Origin: Tropicimonas sp. IMCC34043
GTDB taxonomy: Bacteria; Pseudomonadota; Alphaproteobacteria; Rhodobacterales; Rhodobacteraceae
Direction of reading: 5' to 3'
NCBI RefSeq assembly: GCF_003390845.1
Contig: NZ_QMEK01000002.1
Span: forward strand, 124,001-188,000
Length of the DNA stretch: 64,000 nucleotides
In this document: one piece after another, positions 35,515 to 48,908 of the stretch
Layout of the letters: each line of letters starts with the position of its first letter
Position numbering within the stretch: position 1 is the first letter of the stretch
Made by a program: the position numbers and the translations under genes
The notes under the pieces: generated by a model
Databases searched by the model: none
Told to the model about the DNA's origin: nothing
Seen by the model: the letters and a program-made list of their open reading frames with translations, nothing else

Positions 35515-36180
35515 TCAGAAATCCAGATCGGCGTACTGGACCGACGGCGGAAACCCCGGCACCTGATCGGCCAGCAGCCCGCGAAAGGCCGGGCGCGACT
35601 TGATCTTGGCATACCAGTCCCTGACATTTGCGCTGCGGTTCCAGTCGACGTCGCTGATATAGTCGAGCGCCGACAGATGCGCCGCCGCGGCAAAATCGGC
35701 AATCGACATCTGGTCGCCCGCCAGCCAGCGCCGCTGATCCAGCAACCAGGTCATGTAATCGAGATGATACTTGATCGCCTTGGAGCCAGCCTTGACGTTC
35801 CGGCTCTCGGGATAGCCCTGTTTGGTCAGCTTCTTGTTGACCCGCTCATAGAGCAGGTTTGCCGTCACTTCGTGGTGAAACTTGTCGTCGAACCAGGCGC
35901 AGATCCGCCGCACCTCGTAACGTGCGTCCGGCGCCTCGGGCATCAGCCGGGGATCGGGATAGACCTCTTCAAGGTATTCGCAGATCGCCTGGCTTTCCGA
36001 CATGACCCGCCCGTCCATCCGCAGCACGGGCACCTTGCCCGCGGGATTGCGGCGCAGGAACTCCGCATCGCGCTCCCAGTATCGTTCCTCGACCAGTTCC
36101 ACCTCGATCTTCTTCTCGGCCAGGACCAGCCGGACCTTGCGACAGAACGGCGAGAGGGGAACGTGATACAGTCGGTTCAT
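35515..36180 (-). CDS. fzlA: FzlA-like GST-fold FtsZ-binding protein
   Basis: 221 residues. A glutathione-transferase fold whose closest known relative is FzlA of Caulobacter and Agrobacterium, which binds curved FtsZ filaments and controls constriction rather than detoxification. Reasons: start 'LYHVPLSPFCRKVRLVLAEKK', 'AICEYLEEVYPDPRLMP', 'WFDDKFHHEVTANLLYERVNKKL', and the C-terminal 'YADLDF', the conserved tail of FzlA needed for its cell-wall role. The neighbour mtgA makes peptidoglycan strands, which fits a division context. FzlA versus a generic GST cannot be proved from sequence alone. It begins 54 bp downstream of mtgA. Confidence 0.82.
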   Translation of the reverse strand: MNRLYHVPLSPFCRKVRLVLAEKKIEVELVEERYWERDAEFLRRNPAGKVPVLRMDGRVMSESQAICEYLEEVYPDPRLMPEAPDARYEVRRICAWFDDKFHHEVTANLLYERVNKKLTKQGYPESRNVKAGSKAIKYHLDYMTWLLDQRRWLAGDQMSIADFAAAAHLSALDYISDVDWNRSANVRDWYAKIKSRPAFRGLLADQVPGFPPSVQYADLDF

Positions 36181-36234
36181 GGGTGGTTTCCAAAGGATAG
36201 CAACATCTTTTCTTGCCGCGACGGCAAAGGATTT

Positions 36235-36978
36235 TCAATCCTTGAAACAGGCGTTCCGCCCATCGGCGGCAATCGTGCGGGCACCATCGGCAATGGCGGC
36301 GGTGCGTTTTCGCAACCAGGCGGTCGGACGGGCGGCATCCCGCCCCTTGGGGTCGGGCAGCACTGCCGCGATCCGCGCCGCCTCGACCAGGGTCAGCTCT
36401 GCCGGCGGGACACCGAAATAGGTCTGCGCCGCGGCCTCGATGCCGAATACGGCGCGGTCCATCTCGGCGACGTTGAGATAGATCTCGAGGATCCGCCGCT
36501 TCGGCCAGACCAGTTCCACCACCGGCGTGATGACGGTCTCGAGCGCCTTGCGGATCCAGCTTCGCCCCTGCCAGAGGAACACGTTCTTGACCGTCTGCTG
36601 GGTGATGGTCGAGGCGCCGCGCCTGGCACCGTCATCGAGCGCGGTGCGGATCGCCCCCATGTCGAACCCCCAGTGAAGGCAGAAATTGGCATCCTCGGCC
36701 GCCACGAATGCCAGCGGCACGTCGCGACCCATCTGCTCGAAGGGCACCCATTGCTGTTCGACCCCGCCAAGCCGGCGGCCATCGGCCCAGATCGTGTGGG
36801 TGATCGGCGGGTTCACCCAGCGATAGGCCACAATCAGCAAAAGCAGCAGAACGACCGGCGCCAGCGCCAGTCGCAGCGCCCATTTGCGCCCGCGCCGCCA
36901 CAGCGATCGCGCGCGCACCGCGACCACCGGGGTCGCGGCCTTAGCCTGCTTTTTCTGTGTCTTTGTTGCCCGTGCCAC
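36235..36978 (-). CDS. mtgA: Monofunctional biosynthetic peptidoglycan transglycosylase
   Basis: 247 residues. GT51 enzyme that polymerises lipid II into glycan strands. N-terminal basic cytoplasmic tail, one transmembrane helix ('LALAPVVLLLLLIVAYRWV'), then the transglycosylase domain with catalytic Glu in 'FVAAEDANFCLHWGFD', 'ASTITQQTVKNVFLWQGRS' (Gln-Gln), 'KALETVITPVVELVWPKRRILEIYLN' and 'GVPPAELTLVEAARIAAVLPDP'. Start chosen at the GTG at 36978 because 'AAGAGGTGGCC' precedes it; the frame is open to 37014. Followed on the same strand by fzlA. Confidence 0.94.
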   Translation of the reverse strand: MARATKTQKKQAKAATPVVAVRARSLWRRGRKWALRLALAPVVLLLLLIVAYRWVNPPITHTIWADGRRLGGVEQQWVPFEQMGRDVPLAFVAAEDANFCLHWGFDMGAIRTALDDGARRGASTITQQTVKNVFLWQGRSWIRKALETVITPVVELVWPKRRILEIYLNVAEMDRAVFGIEAAAQTYFGVPPAELTLVEAARIAAVLPDPKGRDAARPTAWLRKRTAAIADGARTIAADGRNACFKD

Positions 36979-37081
36979 GGCCACCTCTTGCCGTGTGCGG
37001 CGCGGCCCCGTCAAGCCGGTTCCTCACCGGGAGAACGGACCGGGCCTGCCGCCCGGACCGTCCCAGATCAGATTTGTCCGT

Positions 37082-37588
37082 TCACGACGCGTCGGCGTTG
37101 CCGGCTTCCAGCACCGCACGCAGCGCATCTTCGCTTTCCGCACTGAGCGAGGTCTGCAGGACCTTGCCCTTGCCGTGGAATTCGCTCAGCTGTTCCAGAA
37201 CCTTGTCGCCGGTCACCTTGCGGACCAGCACGAACAGCGCCGAGCCGCCGTTTTTAAGGTTGTTGCCGAGGTCCTTCATGAACTTGTCGTTGATCCCGAC
37301 ATCGGACAGCGCGCCCGCAAGCGCGCCCGAGCCTGCACCGACGGCAAGGCCGAGCAGCGGGTTGAGGAACAGCACGCCGATCAGCAGGCCCCAGAACGAG
37401 CCGCCCATCGCGCCGGCGGCGGTCAGGTTGGTTGCCTGATGCAGCTTGACCTTGCCACTGTCGTCGCGGGTGACGACGACGGCGTCCTCCATCTCGATCA
37501 GGTATTCCTTCTGCAGCTTTACCAGCTCGGCGCGCATCGCAAACGCGGTCGCTTCGTCGTCGAATGTCACAACTACCAGATCGGACAT
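37082..37588 (-). CDS. DUF1269 family membrane-associated protein
   Basis: 168 residues of the DUF1269 family. An N-terminal ferredoxin-like stretch ('LVVVTFDDEATAFAMRAELVKLQ') and 'DAVVVTRDDSGKVKLHQATN' are followed by a glycine-rich hydrophobic hairpin ('GAMGGSFWGLLIGVLFLNPLLGLAVGAG', in two segments), then a C-terminal domain with 'SALFVLVRKVTGDKVLEQL'. No established function. Upstream is the gltB terminator (37708-37734), so it has its own promoter between 37589 and 37707. Confidence 0.88.
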   Translation of the reverse strand: MSDLVVVTFDDEATAFAMRAELVKLQKEYLIEMEDAVVVTRDDSGKVKLHQATNLTAAGAMGGSFWGLLIGVLFLNPLLGLAVGAGSGALAGALSDVGINDKFMKDLGNNLKNGGSALFVLVRKVTGDKVLEQLSEFHGKGKVLQTSLSAESEDALRAVLEAGNADAS

Positions 37589-37707
37589 GGCTTTCTCCCT
37601 CTATGACCAACGGTGTGTTCCGTGAGGCGGCCCAGCACAGGAACCGCGTGGCGAAGCGATGACACAGCCCGGGCGGCGTTGCCAGTGACCTCGCGACGGA
37701 GTGAAGC

Positions 37708-37734
37708 AAAAGGCCGGCCCCGAGGGACCGGCCT
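37708..37734 (-). terminator. Terminator of the glt operon
   Basis: On the minus strand AGGCCGG-tccctcgggg-CCGGCCT followed by TTTTGC, 43 bp after the gltB stop. A 7-bp perfect stem with an extra pairing core in the loop. Confidence 0.75.
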
Positions 37735-37776
37735 GATCGCAATGTGATGTGCCGGGGCCTTGCGGCCCCGCGCCCC

Positions 37777-42311
<4,535 letters not shown>

Positions 42312-42315
<4 letters not shown>

Positions 42316-42761
42316 GGGGTCTCTCCCTGGTTTGCAGCAGCGATGGCCGCCAAGAATTCCTGTTCCGTCTGCCGCGGGTGATCCCCGGCAAACGCATATC
42401 CCTCGGGCTTGCGGTCGATAAAGATCTCCCGGGTCAGGGGAAAACCGCCGGCATTGTCGAACAGGCCTGCGGCAACCGCATAGGATTCGTGCCCAGATGT
42501 GGTCAGCCGATACCACAAGGTGCTGCCGCAACGATCACAGAAGGCCCGCTCCGCCCAATTCGACGACGCAAAACGCCTGACCGGACCCGCGACCACCAGA
42601 TCCTCGGCATGCACGTCGAATTCGACAAAGGCCGAGCCGGTCCACTTGCGGCACATCGAACAATGGCAGGCGTGCAGTTCGGACGCGCCTGCCCGCGCCG
42701 ACAGCGTGACCGCACCGCAAAGGCAGGCGCCGGAAAGCGGCGCAGGTTGCGCGGCCGTCAT
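42312..42761 (-). CDS. GFA/CENP-V family zinc protein
   Basis: 149 residues, the 'glutathione-dependent formaldehyde-activating' (GFA/CENP-V) fold with two zinc sites made by 'CLCGAV', 'CHCSMCRKWTG' and 'CDRCGSTLWYR'. Family members activate or bind small aldehyde-glutathione adducts; for most the substrate is unproven. It overlaps gltB by four bases and the upstream gene by four bases (ATGA at both ends), so it is inside the glt operon although no link to glutamate synthesis is known. The sequence carries no signal peptide. Confidence 0.87.
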
Positions 42762-43501
42762 TGCAGCGCCTCCGCAAGGTTTCCGGGCCGGAATGCGATC
42801 GGTTCGGACGCCTCGCAGCCGAACCGCGGCGTGGTCGCGGCAAATCCGGCCTCGCCTGGCCGGATGAATCGTATCGGGCTGAAGTCGTTCGAAAAATCTG
42901 CGCCCTCGCTGCTCGTTCTGTCAGGCCCGAGGAAGAACAGGCGGTCGGCTTCCAGCACGTATTGCCGGCCGGTCACCGAATAGACCTCTTCGCCCGACAC
43001 CGCATCGACCACGGTCGTCGCGAATTCGGTTTCGAGCAACTCGGTGCCGTCAATCACCACCTTGCGGCCGGTCAGCTCGTCATAGCCTTGATGCACGATG
43101 TCGCGTGCGGCGCCATCGGGGCCTGTCTCGCGCACGACGAAGGCATAGTCGTCGCGCCCGCCGCGCAGCAGGTCGGTCAGCGATGCCGGATCCGGGCCCG
43201 GGTCGAGCAGGGATTCACGCGTCCCGTCGGCGAAATACTGGCTGTCGAGCCACTGGAATTCCTTGTCATAGACCGAAAGCGAATAGGCGCCGTCAGAGTC
43301 GAACCGCGCCTCCCAGACCGTGCCGGGGGGCGTCGCCTCGCACCGCCAATAGCTCGATACACTGCACCCGAGGGATTGCACGGTCAGGAACGCCTTGCAG
43401 CCCTTGGGCAGCGAAACCGTTTCGGCAGCGGCCGCCGGCAACGCGGTCGACAGCATGGCGGCCAGCGCCAGCATCGCGATCCTTGTTCCTTGGTCCGTCA
43501 C
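42758..43501 (-). CDS. Exported hypothetical protein in the glt operon
   Basis: 247 residues, family not recognised. Signal peptide after an N-terminal 'VTDQGTRIAMLALAAMLSTALPAAAA', cleaved near residue 27. The mature protein contains four Cys ('KGCKAF', 'LGCSVSSYWRC', 'FGCEAS'), which may form disulfides, and beta-rich Tyr/Asp segments ('YSVTGRQYVLEADRLFFLGP'). The start is uncertain: GTG at 43501 has 'AGGACAGGGAT' in front, ATG at 43474 is possible but would give a very short signal. It overlaps the GFA gene by four bases and lies 197 bp downstream of gltD. The longer frame up to 44182 is a shadow of gltD. Confidence 0.7.
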   Translation of the reverse strand: MTDQGTRIAMLALAAMLSTALPAAAAETVSLPKGCKAFLTVQSLGCSVSSYWRCEATPPGTVWEARFDSDGAYSLSVYDKEFQWLDSQYFADGTRESLLDPGPDPASLTDLLRGGRDDYAFVVRETGPDGAARDIVHQGYDELTGRKVVIDGTELLETEFATTVVDAVSGEEVYSVTGRQYVLEADRLFFLGPDRTSSEGADFSNDFSPIRFIRPGEAGFAATTPRFGCEASEPIAFRPGNLAEALQ

Positions 43502-43698
43502 ATCCCTGTCCTTTCCCGATCCAGAGACTCGATGTCCTTGCCGCCTGTCTGCCCGCCGCGTCGCCACAGCCCGACGTGAACAGCCGTGGACGGGTGGAAC
43601 TTCGCCAGGCCCGGCACAAGGCACGGCCCGATGCCGCGCGATCACGCCGCACGGCGGGGGCGGTGCCCGGTCTGACCCGAGGCCATCCGACCTGCGGC

Positions 43699-45135
43699 CT
43701 ATTCGGCCGCCAGGCCGGCGGCGCCGGCGCCAAAGCTCTCCAGCATCGCCTCGGCCGCCTCGCGCCCGTCGCGGATCGCCCAGACCACAAGGCTGGCACC
43801 GCGGACGATGTCGCCCACCGCATAGACCCCGGGCAGCGCCGTCGCGTGGGTGCGGAAATCGGCCTTGACCGTGCCCCAGCGGGTCACTTCCAGCGCCGGT
43901 TCGTTCCACAGCGAGGGCAGCGGCTCGGGCTCGAAACCGAGCGCCTTGATGACCAGATCGGCCTCCTCGACGTAATCGGCGCCCTCGATCACCTCGGGGC
44001 TTTGCCGGCCGGTGGCATCGGGCGCGCCCAGACGCATCCGCTGCACCATCACGCCCCGGACCGGATCGCCGCTGAAGCCCTTGGGCGCCGTCAGCCATTC
44101 GAATCCGACGCCTTCCTCTTCGGCGTTCTGCACCTCGCGCTGTGAACCGGGCATATTCGCCCGGTCGCGGCGATAGAGGCATTTGACCGACGTCGCGCCC
44201 TGACGGATCGCGGTGCGAACGCAGTCCATCGCGGTGTCGCCGCCACCGATCACCACCACCTTGCGGCCCTCGGCGTTCAATTCGCCCGAGTCGTATTCGG
44301 GCACTGCGTCGCCAAAGTTCTTGCGGTTCGAGGCGGTCAGGAAATCGATTGCCCGCACGATCCCCGCGGCACCGGCACCAGGCCCCTGCAGATCGCGGCT
44401 TTTGTAGACGCCCGTGGCGATCAGCACCGCGTCGTGCTTTTCGCGCAGCTCGGCAAAGGTGATGTCCTCGCCCACATTGCAGTTCAGAACGAAGCTGACG
44501 CCGCCGTCCTCGAGCTGCTTCACGCGCCGCATCACGATGTCCTTCTCGAGCTTGAAGCCCGGAATGCCATAGGTCATGAGCCCGCCCGCGCGGTCATAGC
44601 GGTCATAGACAGTGACCTTCAGCCCGGCGCGCCGCAGCGTGTCTGCCGCAGCCAGCCCGCCAGGGCCGCCGCCGATGATGCCAACGCTTTCCGCGCGCTC
44701 GACCGCAGGCGCGATCGGCTGGACCCAGCCGTTGTCCCAGGCGCTGTCGGTGATGTATTTCTCGACCGCCCCGATCGTCACTGTGCCATGCCCGGACTGC
44801 TCGATCACGCAGTTGCCTTCGCACAGCCGGTCCTGCGGGCAGATACGGCCGCAGATCTCGGGGAATGTGTTGGTCAGCTGGCTGAGCTCATAGGCCTCCT
44901 GCAGCCGGCCTTCGGCGGTCAGCCGCAGCCAGTCGGGGATGTTGTTGTGCAACGGGCAATGCGACTGGCAGTAGGGCACGCCACACTGGCTGCACCGGCT
45001 GGACTGCTCGGCAGCCTTCTGGTCGGCGAACTCGCCATAAATCTCGTGGAAGTCATGCGCGCGTTGATCGGCGACCCGTTTCGCGGGCGTTTCCCTCTCA
45101 ACCGACACGAACTGGAGCATTCGCTGCTTTGCCAC
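43699..45135 (-). CDS. gltD: Glutamate synthase small subunit
   Basis: 478 residues, NADPH- and FAD-binding partner of GltB that passes electrons through two [4Fe-4S] clusters. N-terminal cysteine groups 'CSQCGVPYCQSHC' and 'CGRICPQDRLCEGNC' precede the FAD site 'VGIIGGGPGGLAAADTLRRAG' and the NADPH site 'KVVVIGGGDTAMDCVRTAIRQG'. Length matches other alphaproteobacteria (about 478). The start is GTG at 45135 after 'GGAGGAAGCCA'. It is followed by an exported unknown, a GFA gene and gltB, a gltD-x-x-gltB order not usual elsewhere. Confidence 0.96.
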   Translation of the reverse strand: MAKQRMLQFVSVERETPAKRVADQRAHDFHEIYGEFADQKAAEQSSRCSQCGVPYCQSHCPLHNNIPDWLRLTAEGRLQEAYELSQLTNTFPEICGRICPQDRLCEGNCVIEQSGHGTVTIGAVEKYITDSAWDNGWVQPIAPAVERAESVGIIGGGPGGLAAADTLRRAGLKVTVYDRYDRAGGLMTYGIPGFKLEKDIVMRRVKQLEDGGVSFVLNCNVGEDITFAELREKHDAVLIATGVYKSRDLQGPGAGAAGIVRAIDFLTASNRKNFGDAVPEYDSGELNAEGRKVVVIGGGDTAMDCVRTAIRQGATSVKCLYRRDRANMPGSQREVQNAEEEGVGFEWLTAPKGFSGDPVRGVMVQRMRLGAPDATGRQSPEVIEGADYVEEADLVIKALGFEPEPLPSLWNEPALEVTRWGTVKADFRTHATALPGVYAVGDIVRGASLVVWAIRDGREAAEAMLESFGAGAAGLAAE

Positions 45136-45350
45136 TGGCTTCCTCCATCACGCTTTCCGGCTGCTTACAGCCCCTTGGATCGGAAATAAAGTCATTAATG
45201 GTGACCTAAAAACGCGCAAAGTATCCCGAACTGGCCGAGTCCTACGCAGTCTCGGTCACAAATAAGTCAGTGGGTGCGACCCTTTTGCGTGCTTTCCATT
45301 GATAATCATCCGGTTAGAGTGCCGGCAAATTCAACCGGGACACCACCAAA

Positions 45351-46154
45351 ATGCCACTCTTCCAGATCCTCCTCGTCGCCATAATTCAAGGCATCACAGA
45401 ATTTCTTCCGATTTCGTCCTCTGGCCACCTGATTCTCCTGCCGAATCTTACCGGACTCGCAGATCAAGGCCAGACCATCGATGTCGCCGTCCATGTCGGC
45501 ACCCTGGTCGCCGTGGTCATCTATTTCTGGTCCGACGTGCGCGAAGGCCTGATCGGCCTTGGCCATCTTGTCCGTGGACGGCGCGACACGCCCGGCGCAA
45601 AACTGGCGATCAACCTGATCATCGCCACGATCCCGGTCATCCTGGTCGGTCTGCTGATCGAGGTCGCGGGGGTCTCCGAGGCGCTTCGCAGCACCGCGAT
45701 CATCGGCTGGACCATGCTGATCTTCGGCATCGTGCTGTACTGGGCCGACCAGAAAGGCGCCGAGGTCAAGGTCGCCGAGGAATGGTCGCTGAAGCAGGCG
45801 GTAATCCTCGGGCTGTGGCAGGCGGTGGCGCTGATCCCCGGCACGTCGCGGTCGGGCATCACCATCACCGGCGCCCGGCTGTTGGGCTACAAGCGGACCG
45901 ATGCGGCCAAGATCTCGATGCTGATGTCGATCCCGACGATCATGGCTTCGGGTGTGCTGCTGGGGATCGAGGTTGCGGCCGACGCAGACTGGGCCGTTGC
46001 CCGGGACGGCGCCATCGCCGCCGTATTCTCGTTCATCTCGGCGCTGCTGGCACTGACCCTGATGATGCGGCTGCTGCGGTCGGTCAGCTTCACGCCCTAC
46101 GTGATCTATAGGGTGATCCTCGGCGTGGTGCTGCTGGCAATCGCCTACAGCTGA
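45351..46154 (+). CDS. uppP: Undecaprenyl-diphosphatase
   Basis: 267 residues, polytopic membrane enzyme recycling undecaprenyl diphosphate to the monophosphate carrier for cell-wall and polysaccharide synthesis; family members also confer bacitracin resistance. The two signature motifs are 'GITEFLPISSSGHLIL' (with the essential Glu) and 'PGTSRSGITITGARLLG', within about eight helices. Divergent from gltD; 215 bp separates them. A stable hairpin at 46164-46192 ends the gene. ATG with 'CAACCGGGACACC' upstream gives no strong Shine-Dalgarno. Confidence 0.95.
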   Translation: MPLFQILLVAIIQGITEFLPISSSGHLILLPNLTGLADQGQTIDVAVHVGTLVAVVIYFWSDVREGLIGLGHLVRGRRDTPGAKLAINLIIATIPVILVGLLIEVAGVSEALRSTAIIGWTMLIFGIVLYWADQKGAEVKVAEEWSLKQAVILGLWQAVALIPGTSRSGITITGARLLGYKRTDAAKISMLMSIPTIMASGVLLGIEVAADADWAVARDGAIAAVFSFISALLALTLMMRLLRSVSFTPYVIYRVILGVVLLAIAYS

Positions 46155-46163
46155 GCAGCGCCG

Positions 46164-46192
46164 GTCGGAGCCCGCGTCCGCGCGGGCCCGAC
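46164..46192. terminator. Bidirectional hairpin between converging genes
   Basis: GCCCGCG-tccg-CGCGGGC with flanking GTCGG / CCGAC arms and a single-A bulge. It lies 10 bp past the uppP stop and 10 bp before the stop of the converging gene, so it can serve both. No clear T-tract on either strand. Confidence 0.6.
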
Positions 46193-46201
46193 GACTCCGG
46201 C

Positions 46202-47182
46202 TCAAACTTTCAGTTTCGCCGCCGATTCGGTCATGATCTCGAACTGCCCGTGCGGACGGAACCGCCACAGATATTCCGGCAGCACCGATGCCATCGAGGT
46301 CGGCACGATCCCGATGTCGGCAAACCCCTTGGCGCCCTCGGCCACCACGTTGTCATGGGCAAGATTGCGAAGCTGGTCGGCGGTCAGTGGCGCATCGAAA
46401 GCTCCGAAAGACACCTTCTCGACGATCCCGAAGACGCCGGCCATCACGCGGGCGATGACGAACGGCATATTGGCGATCATCTTTTTCGAGCGGATGATCT
46501 CGAGCATCTGCTCCATCAGCGCGCGGAAGGTCGCGACATCCGGCCCGCCCAGTTCATAGACCCCGGCCGCCACTTTGCCCTCGGCCGCCAGCACCGCAGC
46601 GCGTGCGACGTCATCGACATAGACCGGTTGGAATTTCGTGTCGGCCCCGACGATCGTCAGCGCCGGCCCGAATTTCGACATCGCGGCGAATCGATTGAAG
46701 AACTCGTCCTCCGGCCCGAAGATGATCGAGGGACGCAGGATCACCGCACCGGGCATCGCAGCCCGGACCGCGGCCTCGCCAGCGGCCTTGGTGCGGCCAT
46801 AGGCACTGTCGGATCCTGCGTCGGCCCCGATTGCCGAGATATGTACCATGCGGGCAATCCCGGCCTCGGCCGCCAGACGGGCGATCCGCCCCGCGCCTTC
46901 GACCTGCAGCGCCTCGAAGGAATTCTTGCCGTGCTCGGCCAGGATCCCGACGCAGTTGATGACCACGTCTGCGCCCTGCATCGCCGCGCGAACCGAGTCC
47001 TCGTTGCGGATGTTGCAGAGGACGGGCTCGACCTGACCGACTTCGCCATAGGTGCGCACAAAGGCGGACTCGTTGGGAACCCGCGTCGCGACCTTCACCC
47101 GCCAGCCATCCTTGGCCATGCGGCGAACGATGTAGCGTCCGACGAAACCAGAGCCGCCATAGATCGTCACGAGTCCCGACAT
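46202..47182 (-). CDS. Complex I NDUFA9-like NAD(P)H-binding protein
   Basis: 326 residues, atypical short-chain dehydrogenase. 'VTIYGGSGFVGRYIVRRMAKDG' is the Rossmann Gly-rich loop; 'VEGAGRIARLAAEAGIARMVHISAIGAD' and 'VILRPSIIFGPEDEFFNRFA' match the NDUFA9/39-kDa complex-I-associated subfamily in alphaproteobacteria. Whether it is truly a complex I subunit here is not known; a role in quinone metabolism or electron transport is possible. Monocistronic by appearance, converging with uppP and preceded by a 275-bp gap in which I see no named motif before tRNA-Leu. Confidence 0.85.
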   Translation of the reverse strand: MSGLVTIYGGSGFVGRYIVRRMAKDGWRVKVATRVPNESAFVRTYGEVGQVEPVLCNIRNEDSVRAAMQGADVVINCVGILAEHGKNSFEALQVEGAGRIARLAAEAGIARMVHISAIGADAGSDSAYGRTKAAGEAAVRAAMPGAVILRPSIIFGPEDEFFNRFAAMSKFGPALTIVGADTKFQPVYVDDVARAAVLAAEGKVAAGVYELGGPDVATFRALMEQMLEIIRSKKMIANMPFVIARVMAGVFGIVEKVSFGAFDAPLTADQLRNLAHDNVVAEGAKGFADIGIVPTSMASVLPEYLWRFRPHGQFEIMTESAAKLKV

Positions 47183-47457
47183 GTAAGATCCCTCCGTTCG
47201 ATCGCCTTAAAGCCAGATACCTTTGCGCCCGAACCTGAACAAGCAGCGATTGCGTCGCGCCCCGCGTCAAAAATCGCAACCAGTCCCGTTTCGATGCCTT
47301 TGAGGGCAATCAGCCGGCGGCCTTGCCGGTCTTGTTGCCGCCCGTCGCAGCGCCGAACTCGCGGCCCGATGCTGCGCGGCGAGGCGGCACGAAAAAACCC
47401 CGAAATCGCCGTTGACACCCCCCGACGCCAGCTATAATCACCGCGCTCACGACACCT

Positions 47458-47544
47458 GCCCAGGTGGCGGAATTGGTAGACGCGCTAGCTTCAGGTGCTA
47501 GTATCCGAAAGGATGTGGAGGTTCGAGTCCTCTCCTGGGCACCA
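47458..47544 (+). tRNA. tRNA-Leu (CAG)
   Basis: Acceptor stem GCCCAGG / CCTGGGC, D-loop 'GGAATTGGTAGA', anticodon stem-loop CTAGC-ttCAGgt-GCTAG giving anticodon CAG, a long variable arm as expected for tRNA-Leu, T-arm 'GGTTCGAGTCC', and an encoded CCA end. Reads CUG, the major Leu codon in this GC-rich genome. It borders the degraded segment to the right. Confidence 0.96.
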
Positions 47545-47648
47545 TTGATCCGACAGAGCTATTTGTATTTAGCGGCTTACGCGACTGTAGCGCTTTGCAG
47601 TCCACCCCTAAGTCCATCCACAGGCGCCCTGTGGCGGTGTATTGCCGT

Positions 47649-47860
47649 TCAGCGTTGAGCCTGCCTCCACCCTGCTTTCTCAGCCTCCGCTTCCGAACGG
47701 AACCACCGCTCTCCCTTCTCGGTCGAGATGCGGGTGCCGTCGTAGTCTCGCCGCCCCTGGCAGACAGTAGATCCTGCCCGAGTCGGAGGTGTTGCCCTTG
47801 ATCTCGCACCCGGCCGGTATTGCCTGCGGTGCGCTTGGCGCCGATGCATGCCGGCAGGTT
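47649..47860 (-). pseudogene. C-terminal remnant of a thermonuclease-associated (GRIYCLPG/GERWF) domain
   Basis: On the minus strand two frames together encode 'CEIKGNTSDSGRIYCLPG' and then, after a one-base slip near 'GGGGCGGCG', 'DYDGTRISTEKGERWFRS' and 'EAEKAGWRQAQR' up to a TGA at 47649. This matches the C-terminal zinc-less domain seen after staphylococcal-nuclease domains (IKGNIS..IYHVPG..YYDRT.I..GERWF..EAEA..AGWR). The catalytic nuclease part is absent. The frameshift and truncation mark it as debris. Confidence 0.6.
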
Positions 47861-48174
47861 TCGGGCAGGATCGCTTCGCCTTGCCAGACGCCCCCCGTGA
47901 CTCCGGGGTGTCGGATCTGGCGTATGCCGAAACCGCTTTCCCCTTTCCAGCGGTGCTGGCGATCCCGTCCGTGGTTCTCTGGTTCGGCTGGAACGTGCTT
48001 GGCGGGGTGCTCTGCGCCGCGCTCATCGCTGTACTTCTCGCGATCACGCTGGGTGAGCGGCGGCCACTGCCGATCATCGCCCTCGGCGCGCTCGCTGGCG
48101 GGGTGGTCGAGCTTCTGTTCGTCAAACTCCTGTATGCGCGCATCCCTGAAGGGCTGCTCGGCGCGGTTTTCTGA
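47848..48174 (+). pseudogene. 5'-truncated tctB fragment
   Basis: The frame encodes only the last 70-odd residues of a TctB-type small membrane subunit of a tripartite tricarboxylate transporter: 'LWFGWNVLGGVLCAALIAVLLAIT' and 'GERRPLPIIALGALAGGVVELLFVKLLYARIPEGLL'. The N-terminal helices are missing, and the sequence before about 47947 has no resemblance. The tctA remnant begins 7 bp after the stop, preserving the native tctB-tctA order. Confidence 0.6.
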
Positions 48175-48181
48175 GGCTGTC

Positions 48182-48877
48182 ATGGATACTTCCTCTGCCC
48201 TGATGTAGGGCCTGCAGGCCGCAATGACCGTCGAGACCGCCTCGATGGTGGTACTCGGCACCTTTCTCGGCATCCTCGTCGGTGCGCCGCCGGGCCTGTC
48301 CTCGGGCATGGCGGTCGCGGTCCTTTTGCCCTTCACCTTCAACATGGACCCGCTTGCGGGAATCGTGTTCCTGACCTCGGTCTATGTCGCGGTGGCCTAC
48401 GGCGGCTCGATCACTGCGATCATGCTCAACACCCCCGGCGCGCCGGAGAACGCCGCAACTGCCGCCGACGGCTATGCGCTGACCCGTTCCGGCCGCTCGG
48501 CCGAGGCGCTCGGCACCGCGATCTGCGCCTCGGCGATCGGGGGGCTTCTGTCCTATTTCGCGATGCTGTTCGGTATCGACTGGGTGGCCGACATCGCGCT
48601 GAGCTTCGGCGCGCCCGAGATCTTCCTCATCGCGATGTCGGGGGTGATGATCCTCGGCGCCGTGGGCACCGGATCTCCGGCCAAGATCCTCGCCTCCGTG
48701 GCGGATTCCGAGCTGGTCCGGACCATGCAGATCTACGGCGACGGCTGGCCGCTGTCCTTCATCGAACGCCCGATCTCGGCCGGGATCACTGCGGTGATGG
48801 CGCTGGCATTCGGGCGATCGGCCTGGCTGCACTGGCACGCGGCCCGAACAGGTCGACGATACATAAGTCCGGAGTAG
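48182..48877 (+). pseudogene. tctA pseudogene (nonsense codon and internal deletion)
   Basis: A remnant of a TctA large membrane subunit, normally about 500 residues. The original ATG at 48182 starts 'MDTSSALM', then a TAG at 48206-48208 where CAG would be expected. The frame resumes as 'GLQAAMTVETASMVVLGT' and runs through 'GILVGAPPGLSSGMAVAVLLPF', 'VAYGGSITAIMLNTPGAPENAAT'. At about 'SVADSELVRTMQIYGD' it jumps directly to the C-terminal helix 'WPLSFIERPISAGITAVMALAF', so some 250-300 residues are missing in frame. tctC is absent. Confidence 0.7.
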
Positions 48878-48908
48878 CCTTGGTCAGACCAGGCTGCGCC
48901 ATCCACGA

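Noticed and set aside
47498-47809. Minus-strand open frame overlapping tRNA-Leu
   Set aside because: It runs through the tRNA and is another frame of the nuclease remnant; no motif supports it as a gene.
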